64,000 nt of DNA from Virgibacillus subterraneus (GTDB lineage: Bacteria > Bacillota > Bacilli > Bacillales > Amphibacillaceae). The stretch spans positions 350,848-414,847 of the forward strand of contig NZ_FOEH01000004.1 of the NCBI RefSeq assembly GCF_900110695.1, in the 5' to 3' direction. This document shows, one piece after another, positions 17,278 through 25,586 of the stretch (positions within the stretch are counted from its first letter, which is position 1; each line of letters starts with the position of its first letter). A model generated the notes under the pieces. That model did not search any database and was not told the DNA's origin. It saw only the letters and a list, made by a program, of their open reading frames with translations. A program made the translations under genes and the position numbers.

Positions 17278-19302
17278 TCACGCACGCTTCTTCATCAGCC
17301 ACAGGAAGTATGGTGCACCAATTATCGCAACAAGAATCCCTGAGGGTATCTCATTTGGAGCTAATAACGTACGGCTAAATAAATCGGCTATCACTAGCAG
17401 TGCACCACCGATTAAAATTGTAACTGGCAGTAAGCGCTGGTTCGACGGCCCCACAAGTAATCGAGCCGCATGTGGTGCAATCAAGCCAACAAATCCGATT
17501 GCCCCAACAGCAGCCACACTGAATGCAGCCAACAATGTTGCAATTAGAGCTAGCTGAAACCGTGCAGACATTATATTTAATCCTAATCCTTTTGCAGTAT
17601 CATCACCTAAGGACAATGTATCAAGCACACGGATTCGCATTAACAATAATGGGAACAAAATCACTACAGGCCAAATAAGGAAATCAAGTAATTCCGACCA
17701 CCCTCTGGCATAGGTTGTCCCAGATAGCCACGTAAGCGCAGAAGCAACTCCCATATCAGCCTGAACAACTAATATCTGGATAATAGCTGAACCAAACGCA
17801 GAAACACCTATCCCAAGCAGGGCCAGAATGGTAGGCTGAAATTGTGCGCGAACCGCCAAAATCATAACAAATACAAAAAATACAAATGAACCAACCATTG
17901 CTCCAATCGGAACCCAAACTGCAGACACGCCAAATACATACATTGTAAGCAATGCCCCAACGCCAGCTCCGGAAGTAATTCCAATAACAGATGGATCTGC
18001 TAATGGATTTCGTAATACACCTTGAAAAATTAATCCGCTAACAGCCAGCACCATTCCACTAAGCAACGCCACGAGTGCCCTAGGTAAACGTAAATCTAAT
18101 ATCAGACCAAGCATGAAATCATTTGATTCACCAAAAAACGTATTCCATAACAGTACCGGTTCAAACCCATAATTTCCTGATGCCAAACTTACGATCATAG
18201 TAAGGATAATAATACCAATCAATAAAGGGATAACAACCTTCAGAGACATACTCATAGTTGCTTTCCCAGCCATAACTGCAGAATTTTCTTCCCCATACTT
18301 TGACCGCTTCATACGTAACACCAAATAAATCAGCCACGGCGCCCCTATAAGTGCAGTTATAGCGCCAACAGGCAGTTCCGAAAATGATGGATCAATCACC
18401 CTTGCCAATACGTCAGCAAACAGCAGTACATTTCCTCCCCAGATAAACGAGGCTATAACTAATGGCAAATGTTTTCGATAACCGATAAGCTTTATAATAT
18501 GTGGGGCAACCAAACCGACAAATCCTATGGGCCCGACAACACTTACTGTTACCGACGTCAGTAATACAGCAGCAATAATCGATACAAACTTGACGACGTT
18601 TACGTTTTGGCCCAGTGCAACAGCAACATCATCACCTAATGTCAGTGTATCCATTTTGAATGTAAATCCCAGAATAACTACTAAACCAATTACTACAAAC
18701 GGTAAAGAAAAATTCACGCCGCTCCAGTCATTTTGAACAAGCGTACCAGAGCCCCATAAAAATAACCCCGCTGTTTCATTTTCATAAAAAATCTGCAATA
18801 AACTTGTCAAGGATGAAAACAGAAATGTCACAATCATTCCGGCTAAAACCATGCGTACTGGCGTGGCACTGTTACCACCTGATAATATAAACACAATTAA
18901 AAAGGTTAAAATACCGCCTAGAAACGCGACAATAATTCCATTTCCCAGTAATGCCGCTGGGAAGAACACCGTACTAAAGATTACTGCAAAATAAGTCCCG
19001 GAATGTATTCCTAATGTACTTGCAGATGATAAAGGATTCTTGGTCACTGTTTGCAGAACAACACCAGCAACTGCAAGCGCACCCCCGGCAATAATGCCCA
19101 TGACCGCACGTGGCAGCCGTAAAGTACGAATCGTATGATGCTGTAATGTATCTTCCGGTGCAAAGATTGAATCAATAATTGTACCTGTTGGAATGGATAC
19201 ACTTCCCTGATTTATATGTATAAAGGTTAATATGCACAAAAGCGCGGTTCCACCCCCAAAGGTGAGAACCGCAATTATAGATTTTCGTAATGCCTCATTC
19301 AT
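17278..19302 (-). CDS. FhuB-type fused iron-siderophore ABC transporter permease
   Basis: A 674-residue permease made of two FecCD-type halves joined in one chain, each with about ten membrane helices. Each half repeats the family signatures: LRLPRAVMGIIAGGALAVAG / LRLPRALVALLSGMVLAVSG, and VGPIGFVGLVAPH / VGAIGFVGLIAPH. Such fused permeases import ferric hydroxamate or related siderophores and pair with an ATPase that is not encoded here. The ATG at 19302 lies just after the binding-protein stop. It is the last gene of a Fur-boxed operon. Confidence 0.93.
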   Translation of the reverse strand: MNEALRKSIIAVLTFGGGTALLCILTFIHINQGSVSIPTGTIIDSIFAPEDTLQHHTIRTLRLPRAVMGIIAGGALAVAGVVLQTVTKNPLSSASTLGIHSGTYFAVIFSTVFFPAALLGNGIIVAFLGGILTFLIVFILSGGNSATPVRMVLAGMIVTFLFSSLTSLLQIFYENETAGLFLWGSGTLVQNDWSGVNFSLPFVVIGLVVILGFTFKMDTLTLGDDVAVALGQNVNVVKFVSIIAAVLLTSVTVSVVGPIGFVGLVAPHIIKLIGYRKHLPLVIASFIWGGNVLLFADVLARVIDPSFSELPVGAITALIGAPWLIYLVLRMKRSKYGEENSAVMAGKATMSMSLKVVIPLLIGIIILTMIVSLASGNYGFEPVLLWNTFFGESNDFMLGLILDLRLPRALVALLSGMVLAVSGLIFQGVLRNPLADPSVIGITSGAGVGALLTMYVFGVSAVWVPIGAMVGSFVFFVFVMILAVRAQFQPTILALLGIGVSAFGSAIIQILVVQADMGVASALTWLSGTTYARGWSELLDFLIWPVVILFPLLLMRIRVLDTLSLGDDTAKGLGLNIMSARFQLALIATLLAAFSVAAVGAIGFVGLIAPHAARLLVGPSNQRLLPVTILIGGALLVIADLFSRTLLAPNEIPSGILVAIIGAPYFLWLMKKRA

Positions 19303-19306
19303 CAAA

Positions 19307-20299
19307 TCACTCTTTTACCATAGCATCGACTAACTGTTTTGTTAAAACTTCTGCTGATAATACACCACCAAATGTCCACGTATCACCTGGTAATTGATGG
19401 GTGTTACCATTTTTGACAAAGCTTAAATTTTCCCATACTGGATTTCCTTTAAGCTGATTTTCAAAAATATTATCTTCTTCCTGTACAATATACAGGAATT
19501 GGAGATCATCCTCCTGAAAATTTTGCAGTGCTTCCACTGTGACTTCGCTATACCCGTATACGTCTGTTTTATCTGTTGAATAAGCATTCTCAAAGCTAAG
19601 TTTACTCATTAATTTGGCAACGATAGAATTCTCGGTGAACAATCTTATTGTCGGCGTATTTTGTGCTGTGAACGCCTGTGTTGCAACATATTTCGAGCCT
19701 TCCAGCCCTGCGTCTGCTACACGCTGCTTTTGTTCATCGACAAAGTTATTTAGGTCCGTTACCGCTTGCTCTGCTTCGTCCTCTTTGTTAACTATTTTAG
19801 CAACCGTGTTCAATTCATCAACCATGTTCTGATAATGGTCTTGTATAGCTTCTTCACCATATGGAGCAAACATAACAACTGGAGCAATTTCTTCTAGTTT
19901 ATCAAGATACTGTTCATGACGAAATTTAACTGCAATAATTAAGTCTGGATTTAATCGGGAAATAGCTTCCAGATTTGGTTCCTGGCGTGTTCCCACATCT
20001 TTAACACTCTCATCAAATTCTTTATCGATATTTACCCATTGATGAAAGCCATCCAAATCGGCAACACCAACTGGCTGAACTCCTAGCGCCAACAGATTTT
20101 CTGCGTAAGACCACTCTAGTGCTACTATTTTTTCAGGTGACCCTTCAATTGTCTGTTCACCCAATGCATCTTGGATTTTTACTTTACGCTCCTCATTTGA
20201 ACTATTATCCTCATTCGCATTATCATCATCACTATTACCACTGCATGCAGCTAAAATTGATAATACTAAAATTAACATAAAAATGGCTAATTTCTTCAT
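19307..20299 (-). CDS. Iron-siderophore ABC transporter substrate-binding lipoprotein
   Basis: A 330-residue lipoprotein with signal sequence and lipobox (LSILAACSG, lipidated Cys about residue 20), then an acidic Ser/Asn/Asp linker and a class III periplasmic-binding fold (IVALEWSYAENLLALGVQPVGVAD, LNPDLIIAVKFRHEQYLDKL). It delivers ferric siderophore to the fused permease immediately downstream. I chose ATG at 20299, which follows AAAGGAGCGA and gives a proper signal peptide. The WGF-like tail (DTWTFGGVLSAEVL) is typical of ferric citrate/hydroxamate binders. Confidence 0.93.
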   Translation of the reverse strand: MKKLAIFMLILVLSILAACSGNSDDDNANEDNSSNEERKVKIQDALGEQTIEGSPEKIVALEWSYAENLLALGVQPVGVADLDGFHQWVNIDKEFDESVKDVGTRQEPNLEAISRLNPDLIIAVKFRHEQYLDKLEEIAPVVMFAPYGEEAIQDHYQNMVDELNTVAKIVNKEDEAEQAVTDLNNFVDEQKQRVADAGLEGSKYVATQAFTAQNTPTIRLFTENSIVAKLMSKLSFENAYSTDKTDVYGYSEVTVEALQNFQEDDLQFLYIVQEEDNIFENQLKGNPVWENLSFVKNGNTHQLPGDTWTFGGVLSAEVLTKQLVDAMVKE

Positions 20300-20312
20300 G
20301 TAAATCGCTCCT

Positions 20313-20906
20313 TTATTCTGTTTGAATCCACTCGATAGAATTACGTATCGGTGTTCGTCCACGATTGCGTGGGATTTTGTTAGGATACCCAATCTGAACA
20401 ACAGCTATTAGTCGATGTTCACTAGGCGATAAACCAATATCTCTTATAAATACTTCGTCCAAAAGTGTCGGTTTCGCTGTCCACATCGTACCTATTCCTT
20501 TTGACCAGGCAGCTAGCTGAAAATTCTGGATGAATGCACAAACCGCAGCATAGTTTTCATCATCCAAGTACCCGCCATCATCCTCTTTATCCATATAAAA
20601 AAGAGCATGGTGTGGTACGGAATTGAAAAATTGATTATACTTTTGTCGGGCTTTCTTCAACTTCTCGTCTGAAAGTGCACTTAAATATCCGTATCGTATG
20701 TAACTATCTACAATCTTTTCACCAAAACCAGAACGTGCTTCATCTTCAAAAATTTTAATTCTCCATGGTTCCTTTAGGTGATGATTCGGTGCATATGCAG
20801 CATGGTCAAATATTTCAGTAAGTAAATCCCTATCTATCTTTTCTTCTTTGTAATCAAGAATCGTGCGCCGGCCACGCATTAGTTCAATAAGATCGATCTT
20901 TCTCAC
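20313..20906 (-). CDS. Nitroreductase family flavoprotein in an iron-uptake operon
   Basis: A 197-residue FMN-dependent nitroreductase-like protein. The RRTILDYKEEKIDRDLL start, the AAYAPNHHLKEPWRIKIF block and the GIGTMWTAKP segment are family hallmarks. It is the first gene after the Fur box and lies 13 bases from the binding-protein gene. A role in reductive release of iron from siderophores would fit the position, but this is inference; the family also reduces nitro compounds and quinones. The GTG at 20906 is the only suitable start and its ribosome site is weak. Confidence 0.87.
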   Translation of the reverse strand: MRKIDLIELMRGRRTILDYKEEKIDRDLLTEIFDHAAYAPNHHLKEPWRIKIFEDEARSGFGEKIVDSYIRYGYLSALSDEKLKKARQKYNQFFNSVPHHALFYMDKEDDGGYLDDENYAAVCAFIQNFQLAAWSKGIGTMWTAKPTLLDEVFIRDIGLSPSEHRLIAVVQIGYPNKIPRNRGRTPIRNSIEWIQTE

Positions 20907-20928
20907 CTACTCTTCAAATTAGCTAATT

Positions 20929-20983
20929 GATAAAGATTATCATTATCACCTATAATACTACGGTGTATCCTGAACCCTGTCAA
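20929..20983 (-). promoter_or_regulatory. Fur box and promoter of the iron operon
   Basis: On the minus strand TTGACA (20978-20983) and TAGTAT (20955-20960) are 17 bases apart. Downstream, GATAATGATAATCTTTATC at 20929-20947 matches the classical 19-bp Fur box at all but one position. Fur binding there would cover the transcription start and leader, so iron should repress the operon. Confidence 0.9.
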
Positions 20984-20992
20984 GGTAATCTT

Positions 20993-22096
20993 TTAGCTAT
21001 TAGCCATTTCTACAAATTTATTTTCATAGTACCGCTTTTTCTTTGTATTGTTTGTGTTATCAAAAAATGCTATTACATCAGCCAATGCATTTTCCAGCAG
21101 CTGACGGTCCTTTGTCAGCTCAAGACGCTCAATTGCCTTTTCGTAATTTATCCCTGCATGCTGGATGCTACTTCCTTTTTTATGTTCAAGACAATAAGCG
21201 TATTGCATATGAATCATCCCTAACTGTCGATGGGAAGGAAATTGCAAATTATTATACCTTTCAATTGCATCCTGATAATACGGAACCGCCTCATTAAGCT
21301 GTGATTTGTCAAAGTAGTAATATGCCATCTCTGTTAATGCCTCAGCGTGTGCTATGGTATTCACTAATGAAGAGACCTGTAAAAGCTGTAATGCTTCTTC
21401 TAAGTACGGGTATGCCTGCTTATTTTGATCTTTACTGCCGTATGTCTTCGCAATACTTACGAGACTTTTAATCTTAAGCTCCTCATTATCGTTACCTGCC
21501 ATTTCGATCACCTTATTTAGGTATGAAATAGATTCTTCCCCTTTATTTTGCATCGAATACAGCATCCCAATTTTAAAATGGATATACAATATCATATACT
21601 GGTCCCGGTTATCACCTTCCTCGAAATAGCCAAGCCCTTTTTGGAAATACTTCACAGAGCGAACAAATTTTTCAAGCTTTTCTTCCACCTCAGCCAATAC
21701 CAAAAAGCCCCGTGCAAGTTTGATTCGATCTGTCTCCTCTTCTTCCTCCATTTGTTTAACGGCAGCAGACATAATTCTGCGCGCTAATTTATAGTCGCAC
21801 ATAAATGCGAGTTCACCGAGTAGCATCAAATCGCTATCGTCATCCATATAAAGTTTAGAGATAATTTCGGATGCTGCCCTGCTTTCGCCAATTTCCGCAT
21901 GACAAATTGCCTCAACCATCCATAATTTTTTAACAAGAACATTATGTAATTCATTATTTTCCCGTAACGCTTTTAACTTGGACAAAACATTTGGATAGTG
22001 TCCACGCTTAAACTCGTCCAAAATCTGAACTAAATCCTCTTTATGTTCACCTGACACATTATCATTAAAAAGTTCTTCTAAGTTTAAAATATCCAT
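20993..22096 (-). CDS. TPR-repeat cytoplasmic protein
   Basis: A 367-residue soluble protein made of tetratricopeptide-like helical pairs (for example IKSLVSIAKTYGSKDQNKQAYPYLEEALQLL and AEALTEMAYYYFDKSQLNEAVPYYQDAIERY). TPRs mediate protein contacts. There is no DNA-binding domain at the N-terminus, so it is not a complete Rap/PlcR/AimR-type regulator. The ATG follows GAGGGGAG. The iron-operon promoter lies just past its stop codon. Function unknown. Confidence 0.75.
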   Translation of the reverse strand: MDILNLEELFNDNVSGEHKEDLVQILDEFKRGHYPNVLSKLKALRENNELHNVLVKKLWMVEAICHAEIGESRAASEIISKLYMDDDSDLMLLGELAFMCDYKLARRIMSAAVKQMEEEEETDRIKLARGFLVLAEVEEKLEKFVRSVKYFQKGLGYFEEGDNRDQYMILYIHFKIGMLYSMQNKGEESISYLNKVIEMAGNDNEELKIKSLVSIAKTYGSKDQNKQAYPYLEEALQLLQVSSLVNTIAHAEALTEMAYYYFDKSQLNEAVPYYQDAIERYNNLQFPSHRQLGMIHMQYAYCLEHKKGSSIQHAGINYEKAIERLELTKDRQLLENALADVIAFFDNTNNTKKKRYYENKFVEMANS

Positions 22097-22185
22097 AACC
22101 TAAACTCCCCTCTATAACTAAATATTAACCAAAATTTATGTTAAAATAAAGCAAAAGGGGTGTGTGTAAAAGGGATGAAAATGAT

Positions 22186-22322
22186 TGAGTCGGCTATGTT
22201 TGTAACGGCCTGTGCGGCGAAAATTCGAAGTAGCGAACTTGTACTGGATGTACTGAATTATAAGTTGCCCACGTCGAAATTCGAAGCATCAACTTTATCG
22301 GACTTTTTGAACAACTTCTAGA
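22186..22322. repeat. Bacillaceae dispersed repeat (CGAAATTCGAAGCATC type)
   Basis: A GC-richer 137-bp block holding two related palindromic half-units (AAAATTCGAAGTAGCGAACTT and GTCGAAATTCGAAGCATC) and the closing phrase GGACTTTTTGAACAACTTC, just ahead of the DCC gene. I recognise this arrangement as a common intergenic repeat of Oceanobacillus/Virgibacillus-like genomes (from memory). It may place sequence into the leader of the next gene. Confidence 0.5.
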
Positions 22323-22329
22323 GGGGGGT

Positions 22330-22686
22330 ATGAAAATGATTATATACTTTGATAACTATTGTAAAATGTGCACAAGTTCATCAATATTCTGGAAAAAAAT
22401 AGATTGGAGGAACCAGCTTTCATTTGAATCCTTCCGTACGATCGAAAATTACCCAAAAGCAATGGAAGAAAGCCTGCATGTATACCATCAGAAAAGGTGG
22501 TTTGAAGGGTTTGATGCTATTATTGAAGTCTCTAAGAAACTACCGCTTATGTGGGTTCCTTTGCCTATCATGTATCTATTCAAATGGATAGGTTTAGGTG
22601 ACTTTATTTACAAAAAAATCGCCAGGAATAGAAGGCTTGTGCCTGTCAATCAATGTGACCATGACGGATGCAGAATAGACTCATAG
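22330..22686 (+). CDS. DCC (DUF393) family thiol-disulfide-type protein
   Basis: A 118-residue protein whose N-terminus has YFDNYCKMCTSSSIFW, matching the D-x-x-C-x-x-C signature of the DUF393/DCC family, thought to be thioredoxin-fold oxidoreductases. A hydrophobic LPLMWVPLPIMYLFKWIGLGDFIY region and a C-terminal CDHDGCR pair follow. GAGGGGGG precedes the ATG. The gene ends six bases into the 3' end of the convergent VanW gene. Substrate unknown. Confidence 0.8.
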   Translation: MKMIIYFDNYCKMCTSSSIFWKKIDWRNQLSFESFRTIENYPKAMEESLHVYHQKRWFEGFDAIIEVSKKLPLMWVPLPIMYLFKWIGLGDFIYKKIARNRRLVPVNQCDHDGCRIDS

Positions 22687-23505
22687 TGATTCAGAGGAAA
22701 GTATCCTGATAATCATTTTCCCTTCATCAGCTGTTGCCCGAATCAGTATTGGTTGTCTGTAATTATTCTTAAAGACAAAGTCAGGACCATACCAGCTAAC
22801 TGTTGCATCACGTCCTGGCGGTACATATGGGACGCTTCGGCTGTGTGAATACCGTTCAATTATCTGGACACCTTTCAGTTCGACCGCATTGTACAACGTT
22901 GAAGAAACCTGGCATATCCCCCCGCCAATGTCCTCTGCCAGTTCACCTTTCACTATAACCGGTGCTCGCTTATAGCCTCTTTCCTTCGTTCTTTTACCAA
23001 CTACATTGTTAAAAGAAAATCTTTTTCCAGGAAAAACAACATGATTATTTATTGCTTCAGCTGCGAGCAAGATATTATGTGATCGTTCTTTATTATTCTT
23101 CTTAAAATAAGTAGTATAACTTCCAATTTCCTTTTCACGGATTTCTGCAAGTAATTCACTATCAACACGAGGGTAAACCTTTTGTTTCGGAAGAATGATT
23201 TCTTCCCTGCTATTCTCATAAAAATAATCCTGAAAAAGCTGTCGGAATTTAATACGGTCAAGTGTCAATCCAGGTTTTTCCTGCACTATTTGACCTTCAT
23301 CATTAAGTTTTGCATCTGTAGCTTTTTCATATACTTTTTCACTTAAAATATTCATTTCGAGTTCCAGCTTTTGATTGTCTACAAACAAGCTATCTACATA
23401 GGTTAACGCAAAATCATTCCTCGATAATTCCCCTACAGTGTTTTCATCATTAATTATCGTTAGAGGAGTCGAAGCTAATAAAAAAGACAAGATAACGGTT
23501 ATCAA
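22681..23505 (-). CDS. VanW family exported protein
   Basis: A 274-residue protein with an N-terminal signal (ITVILSFLLASTPLT) and a C-terminal VanW domain, recognisable by FPGKRFSFNNVVGKRTKERGY, then GGGICQVSSTLYNA and the RHSHSRSVPYVPPGRDATVSW-like segment. The region between 60 and 150 resembles the putative peptidoglycan-binding domain that precedes VanW. VanW domains occur with glycopeptide resistance and wall genes, but the biochemical role is not settled. I chose the TTG at 23505, which follows GGAGGTGG; an upstream frame lacks a ribosome site. Confidence 0.85.
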   Translation of the reverse strand: MITVILSFLLASTPLTIINDENTVGELSRNDFALTYVDSLFVDNQKLELEMNILSEKVYEKATDAKLNDEGQIVQEKPGLTLDRIKFRQLFQDYFYENSREEIILPKQKVYPRVDSELLAEIREKEIGSYTTYFKKNNKERSHNILLAAEAINNHVVFPGKRFSFNNVVGKRTKERGYKRAPVIVKGELAEDIGGGICQVSSTLYNAVELKGVQIIERYSHSRSVPYVPPGRDATVSWYGPDFVFKNNYRQPILIRATADEGKMIIRILSSESL

Positions 23506-23585
23506 AAAACCACCTCCTGTCTTAGTATTCGATAGATAAATAAAAACATGTAACAAATAAACTACTTGTATTTGTGATAATCAAA

Positions 23586-23837
23586 TTAAGAGAGATAAAT
23601 TGCAAAAACCACAAGTGAAATTATAATCGTAACAGAATAAATTATAAGTTGTAGGGGAAGATTCGACTTCAGCGATGATGATTCATATTCATGTGATCGA
23701 CGCAGCTGATCTTCTACGGTATCCCCTTCTTCTTCATATCGTTTCATTTTATTTTCTTCTTGTTTAAATACTAGTAACGTTCCAACCAACGCAACAACAA
23801 AAAGAAATACTAGCAAGATAATAAGTTCAATACTCAC
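23586..23837 (-). CDS. Small two-helix membrane protein
   Basis: An 83-residue protein with a membrane helix at each end (about 4-24 and 60-82) and a charged central loop (KQEENKMKRYEEEGDTVEDQLRRSHEYE). GAGGAGGG precedes the GTG start. A CRP/FNR-like site lies about 55 bases upstream. I do not recognise a named family. Confidence 0.6.
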   Translation of the reverse strand: MSIELIILLVFLFVVALVGTLLVFKQEENKMKRYEEEGDTVEDQLRRSHEYESSSLKSNLPLQLIIYSVTIIISLVVFAIYLS

Positions 23838-23889
23838 AAAAAGCCCTCCTCTATATAATTACACTATAAATGATTAACACTATGTAAAC

Positions 23890-23905
23890 AGTGATATCCA
23901 TCACA
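23890..23905 (-). promoter_or_regulatory. CRP/FNR-type palindrome
   Basis: On the minus strand TGTGATGGATATCACT matches TGTGA-N6-TCACA at nine of ten positions. It sits upstream of the small membrane gene at 23837. An Fnr/ArcR-type regulator is plausible; no -35/-10 boxes were fixed with confidence. Confidence 0.5.
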
Positions 23906-23908
23906 GAT

Positions 23909-24020
23909 ATAGAAAACAACCCCAATCAATACTTAGAAACTAAGCTTGTCGCCAAGTCTTAATGACTAAGCCTTAGTTTCACTTATACAGTAAGAAAGTA
24001 TTCATGCTTTCTTTGATGCT
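23909..24020. repeat. Dispersed repeat family R, copy 2
   Basis: Starts ATAGAAAAC and contains GCCTTAGTTTCACTTATACA then GTAAGAAAGTA and a partly degraded complement. It abuts the terminator at 24022-24054. Confidence 0.6.
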
Positions 24021-24021
24021 A

Positions 24022-24054
24022 AAAACCACCCTGCTATTCTAGCAAGATGGTTTT
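24022..24054 (-). terminator. Rho-independent terminator after ndh region
   Basis: AAAACCA...TGGTTTT with inner TGCTA/TAGCA pairing; on the minus strand followed by TTTTTAGC. It ends the ndh plus small-protein transcript. Confidence 0.7.
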
Positions 24055-24062
24055 GACTAGTT

Positions 24063-24164
24063 TTATCGAAAATCTCTTGAATCCTCGAGGCTACGGGTTG
24101 CTACCGTATACCCAATAATTGATGCAAATGTAATCAATAATAAATATAATGTTCCATTTTTCAT
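24063..24164 (-). CDS. 33-residue single-helix membrane peptide after ndh
   Basis: A short gene with a strong ribosome site (GGAGGGACATTTTC before ATG) 22 bases after the NADH dehydrogenase stop. The product starts MKNGTLYLLLITFASIIGY, one membrane helix, and ends in a charged tail (RSLEDSRDFR). It could be a small subunit or stability factor for membrane-attached NDH-2, which is inference from position. No named family is recognised. Confidence 0.55.
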   Translation of the reverse strand: MKNGTLYLLLITFASIIGYTVATRSLEDSRDFR

Positions 24165-24186
24165 GAAAATGTCCCTCCTCGTTTAT

Positions 24187-25395
24187 TTAAAGCATGCGTA
24201 ATTTACCTTTTTTCAAGATAAGTTTAGGTCCACCAAGTAAGAACAAGTAACGATTATCAATAACTTTTTTCATTGCAGTTGCTGGTGTACCATAAAGTAG
24301 GCGCTCAGAGAATACAGTTCCCATCGCGTCACTTTTACCGAGGGAAGCTACTGTACCTTTGTCATCAAAAGTAAAGCTTTCTAATTGTTCATTAAGGATT
24401 AGACCTTTTAAATTGGTAGCACATGTATCAGCATGCTGCATTGCCGCTTGTGCAGTTGGTGGGAATGGACGACCTTCCTCTTTATTCATTACCCAAGCAC
24501 AATCCCCAATAATGAAGATATTTTCTTCTCCCGGTGCACGAAGATCAGATTCAACGGTAACTTTACCTTTTGTTATTTCAAATCCTGATTTGCCAAGAAT
24601 TGAATTACCGGTTACACCGCCAGTCCATACGATAGTTCCAGCTTTAATTTCTTCACCATCATCTCCAATAACAAAACTGTTTTTCTTACATTCGGAGATT
24701 TTGGCGCCTTCTCGAATTTCAACGCCACGATCTTCTAATGATTTCTTAGCATATGCAACTAAATCATCATTAAAACCAGGTAAAATTCTTGGTGCAGCTT
24801 CCACATTAATAATACGTGCTTTACTGCGATCAATATCATACTTTTTGCAAAGCTTCGGTACTTGTTCAGCAAGCTCACCAACAAATTCGATACCAGTGAA
24901 ACCGCCACCGCCAACAAGAATTGTTAAATCATTTTCATTTTTCTTGACTGAAGTGCTGTATTTTGCAAATTGATACTCAATATGTTCGCGAATCATGCGG
25001 CTTGATTCGATGTCTGTAATGGAAAATGCATTCTTTTCCATTCCTTTAATTCCAAATGTATTTGTTTCAAAACCGAGTGAAATAACAAGATAGTCATAAG
25101 AAACTTCACTATTTTTCAATACTACACGATTCTCTTCTTTTTTCACTTCAGTAACTTCATCATAGATTAAACTTACACGATTTGGGTTAATTACATCACT
25201 AATCATCATTCGTGCCTGATTCTGATTCCTCGTACCTGCAGCAACCTCATGAAGCCAGGTTGTTTGATAGTGATAGTTATGTTTGTTTACTAATACTATC
25301 TCCGCTTTATCTGGTCCTAGTTTTTGCATTAATCGTTTAGTCGTCATCATCCCAGCATAACCAGCGCCAAGAACGACTATTTTTGGTTTACTCAT
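24187..25395 (-). CDS. ndh: Type II NADH dehydrogenase (NDH-2)
   Basis: A 402-residue FAD-dependent oxidoreductase passing electrons from NADH to menaquinone without proton pumping. The FAD dinucleotide fold starts at VVLGAGYAGMMTTKRL, the NADH fold is ILVGGGGFTGIEFVGELAE, and the second FAD motif is IFIIGDCAW; FPPTAQAAMQ is the quinone-site region of Bacillus enzymes. The C-terminal amphipathic KLILKKGKLRML tail suits membrane attachment. This is a main entry point of the respiratory chain. The ATG start is followed by MSKPKIVVLG as in YjlD/YumB. Confidence 0.93.
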   Translation of the reverse strand: MSKPKIVVLGAGYAGMMTTKRLMQKLGPDKAEIVLVNKHNYHYQTTWLHEVAAGTRNQNQARMMISDVINPNRVSLIYDEVTEVKKEENRVVLKNSEVSYDYLVISLGFETNTFGIKGMEKNAFSITDIESSRMIREHIEYQFAKYSTSVKKNENDLTILVGGGGFTGIEFVGELAEQVPKLCKKYDIDRSKARIINVEAAPRILPGFNDDLVAYAKKSLEDRGVEIREGAKISECKKNSFVIGDDGEEIKAGTIVWTGGVTGNSILGKSGFEITKGKVTVESDLRAPGEENIFIIGDCAWVMNKEEGRPFPPTAQAAMQHADTCATNLKGLILNEQLESFTFDDKGTVASLGKSDAMGTVFSERLLYGTPATAMKKVIDNRYLFLLGGPKLILKKGKLRML

Positions 25396-25586
25396 ATAAT
25401 ATCCACCTTCCTCAAATAGTAAAATAGCAATTTCATACGAAAAATCATATAAAATGCAGGAAAAACCTTATGTCCACTTCCTCTATAATATCAAAGTTTT
25501 TGTAAATAGGCTAACAAATCTATGTTCACCCGGGTATTCTTTGTAATTATGATGAAAATCATTCTATAATTATATGGAGGTGGATT

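Noticed and set aside
24359..24973. A 204-residue plus-strand frame opposite ndh
   Set aside because: Antisense shadow of NDH-2, Ser/Pro-rich as expected of a complementary frame.
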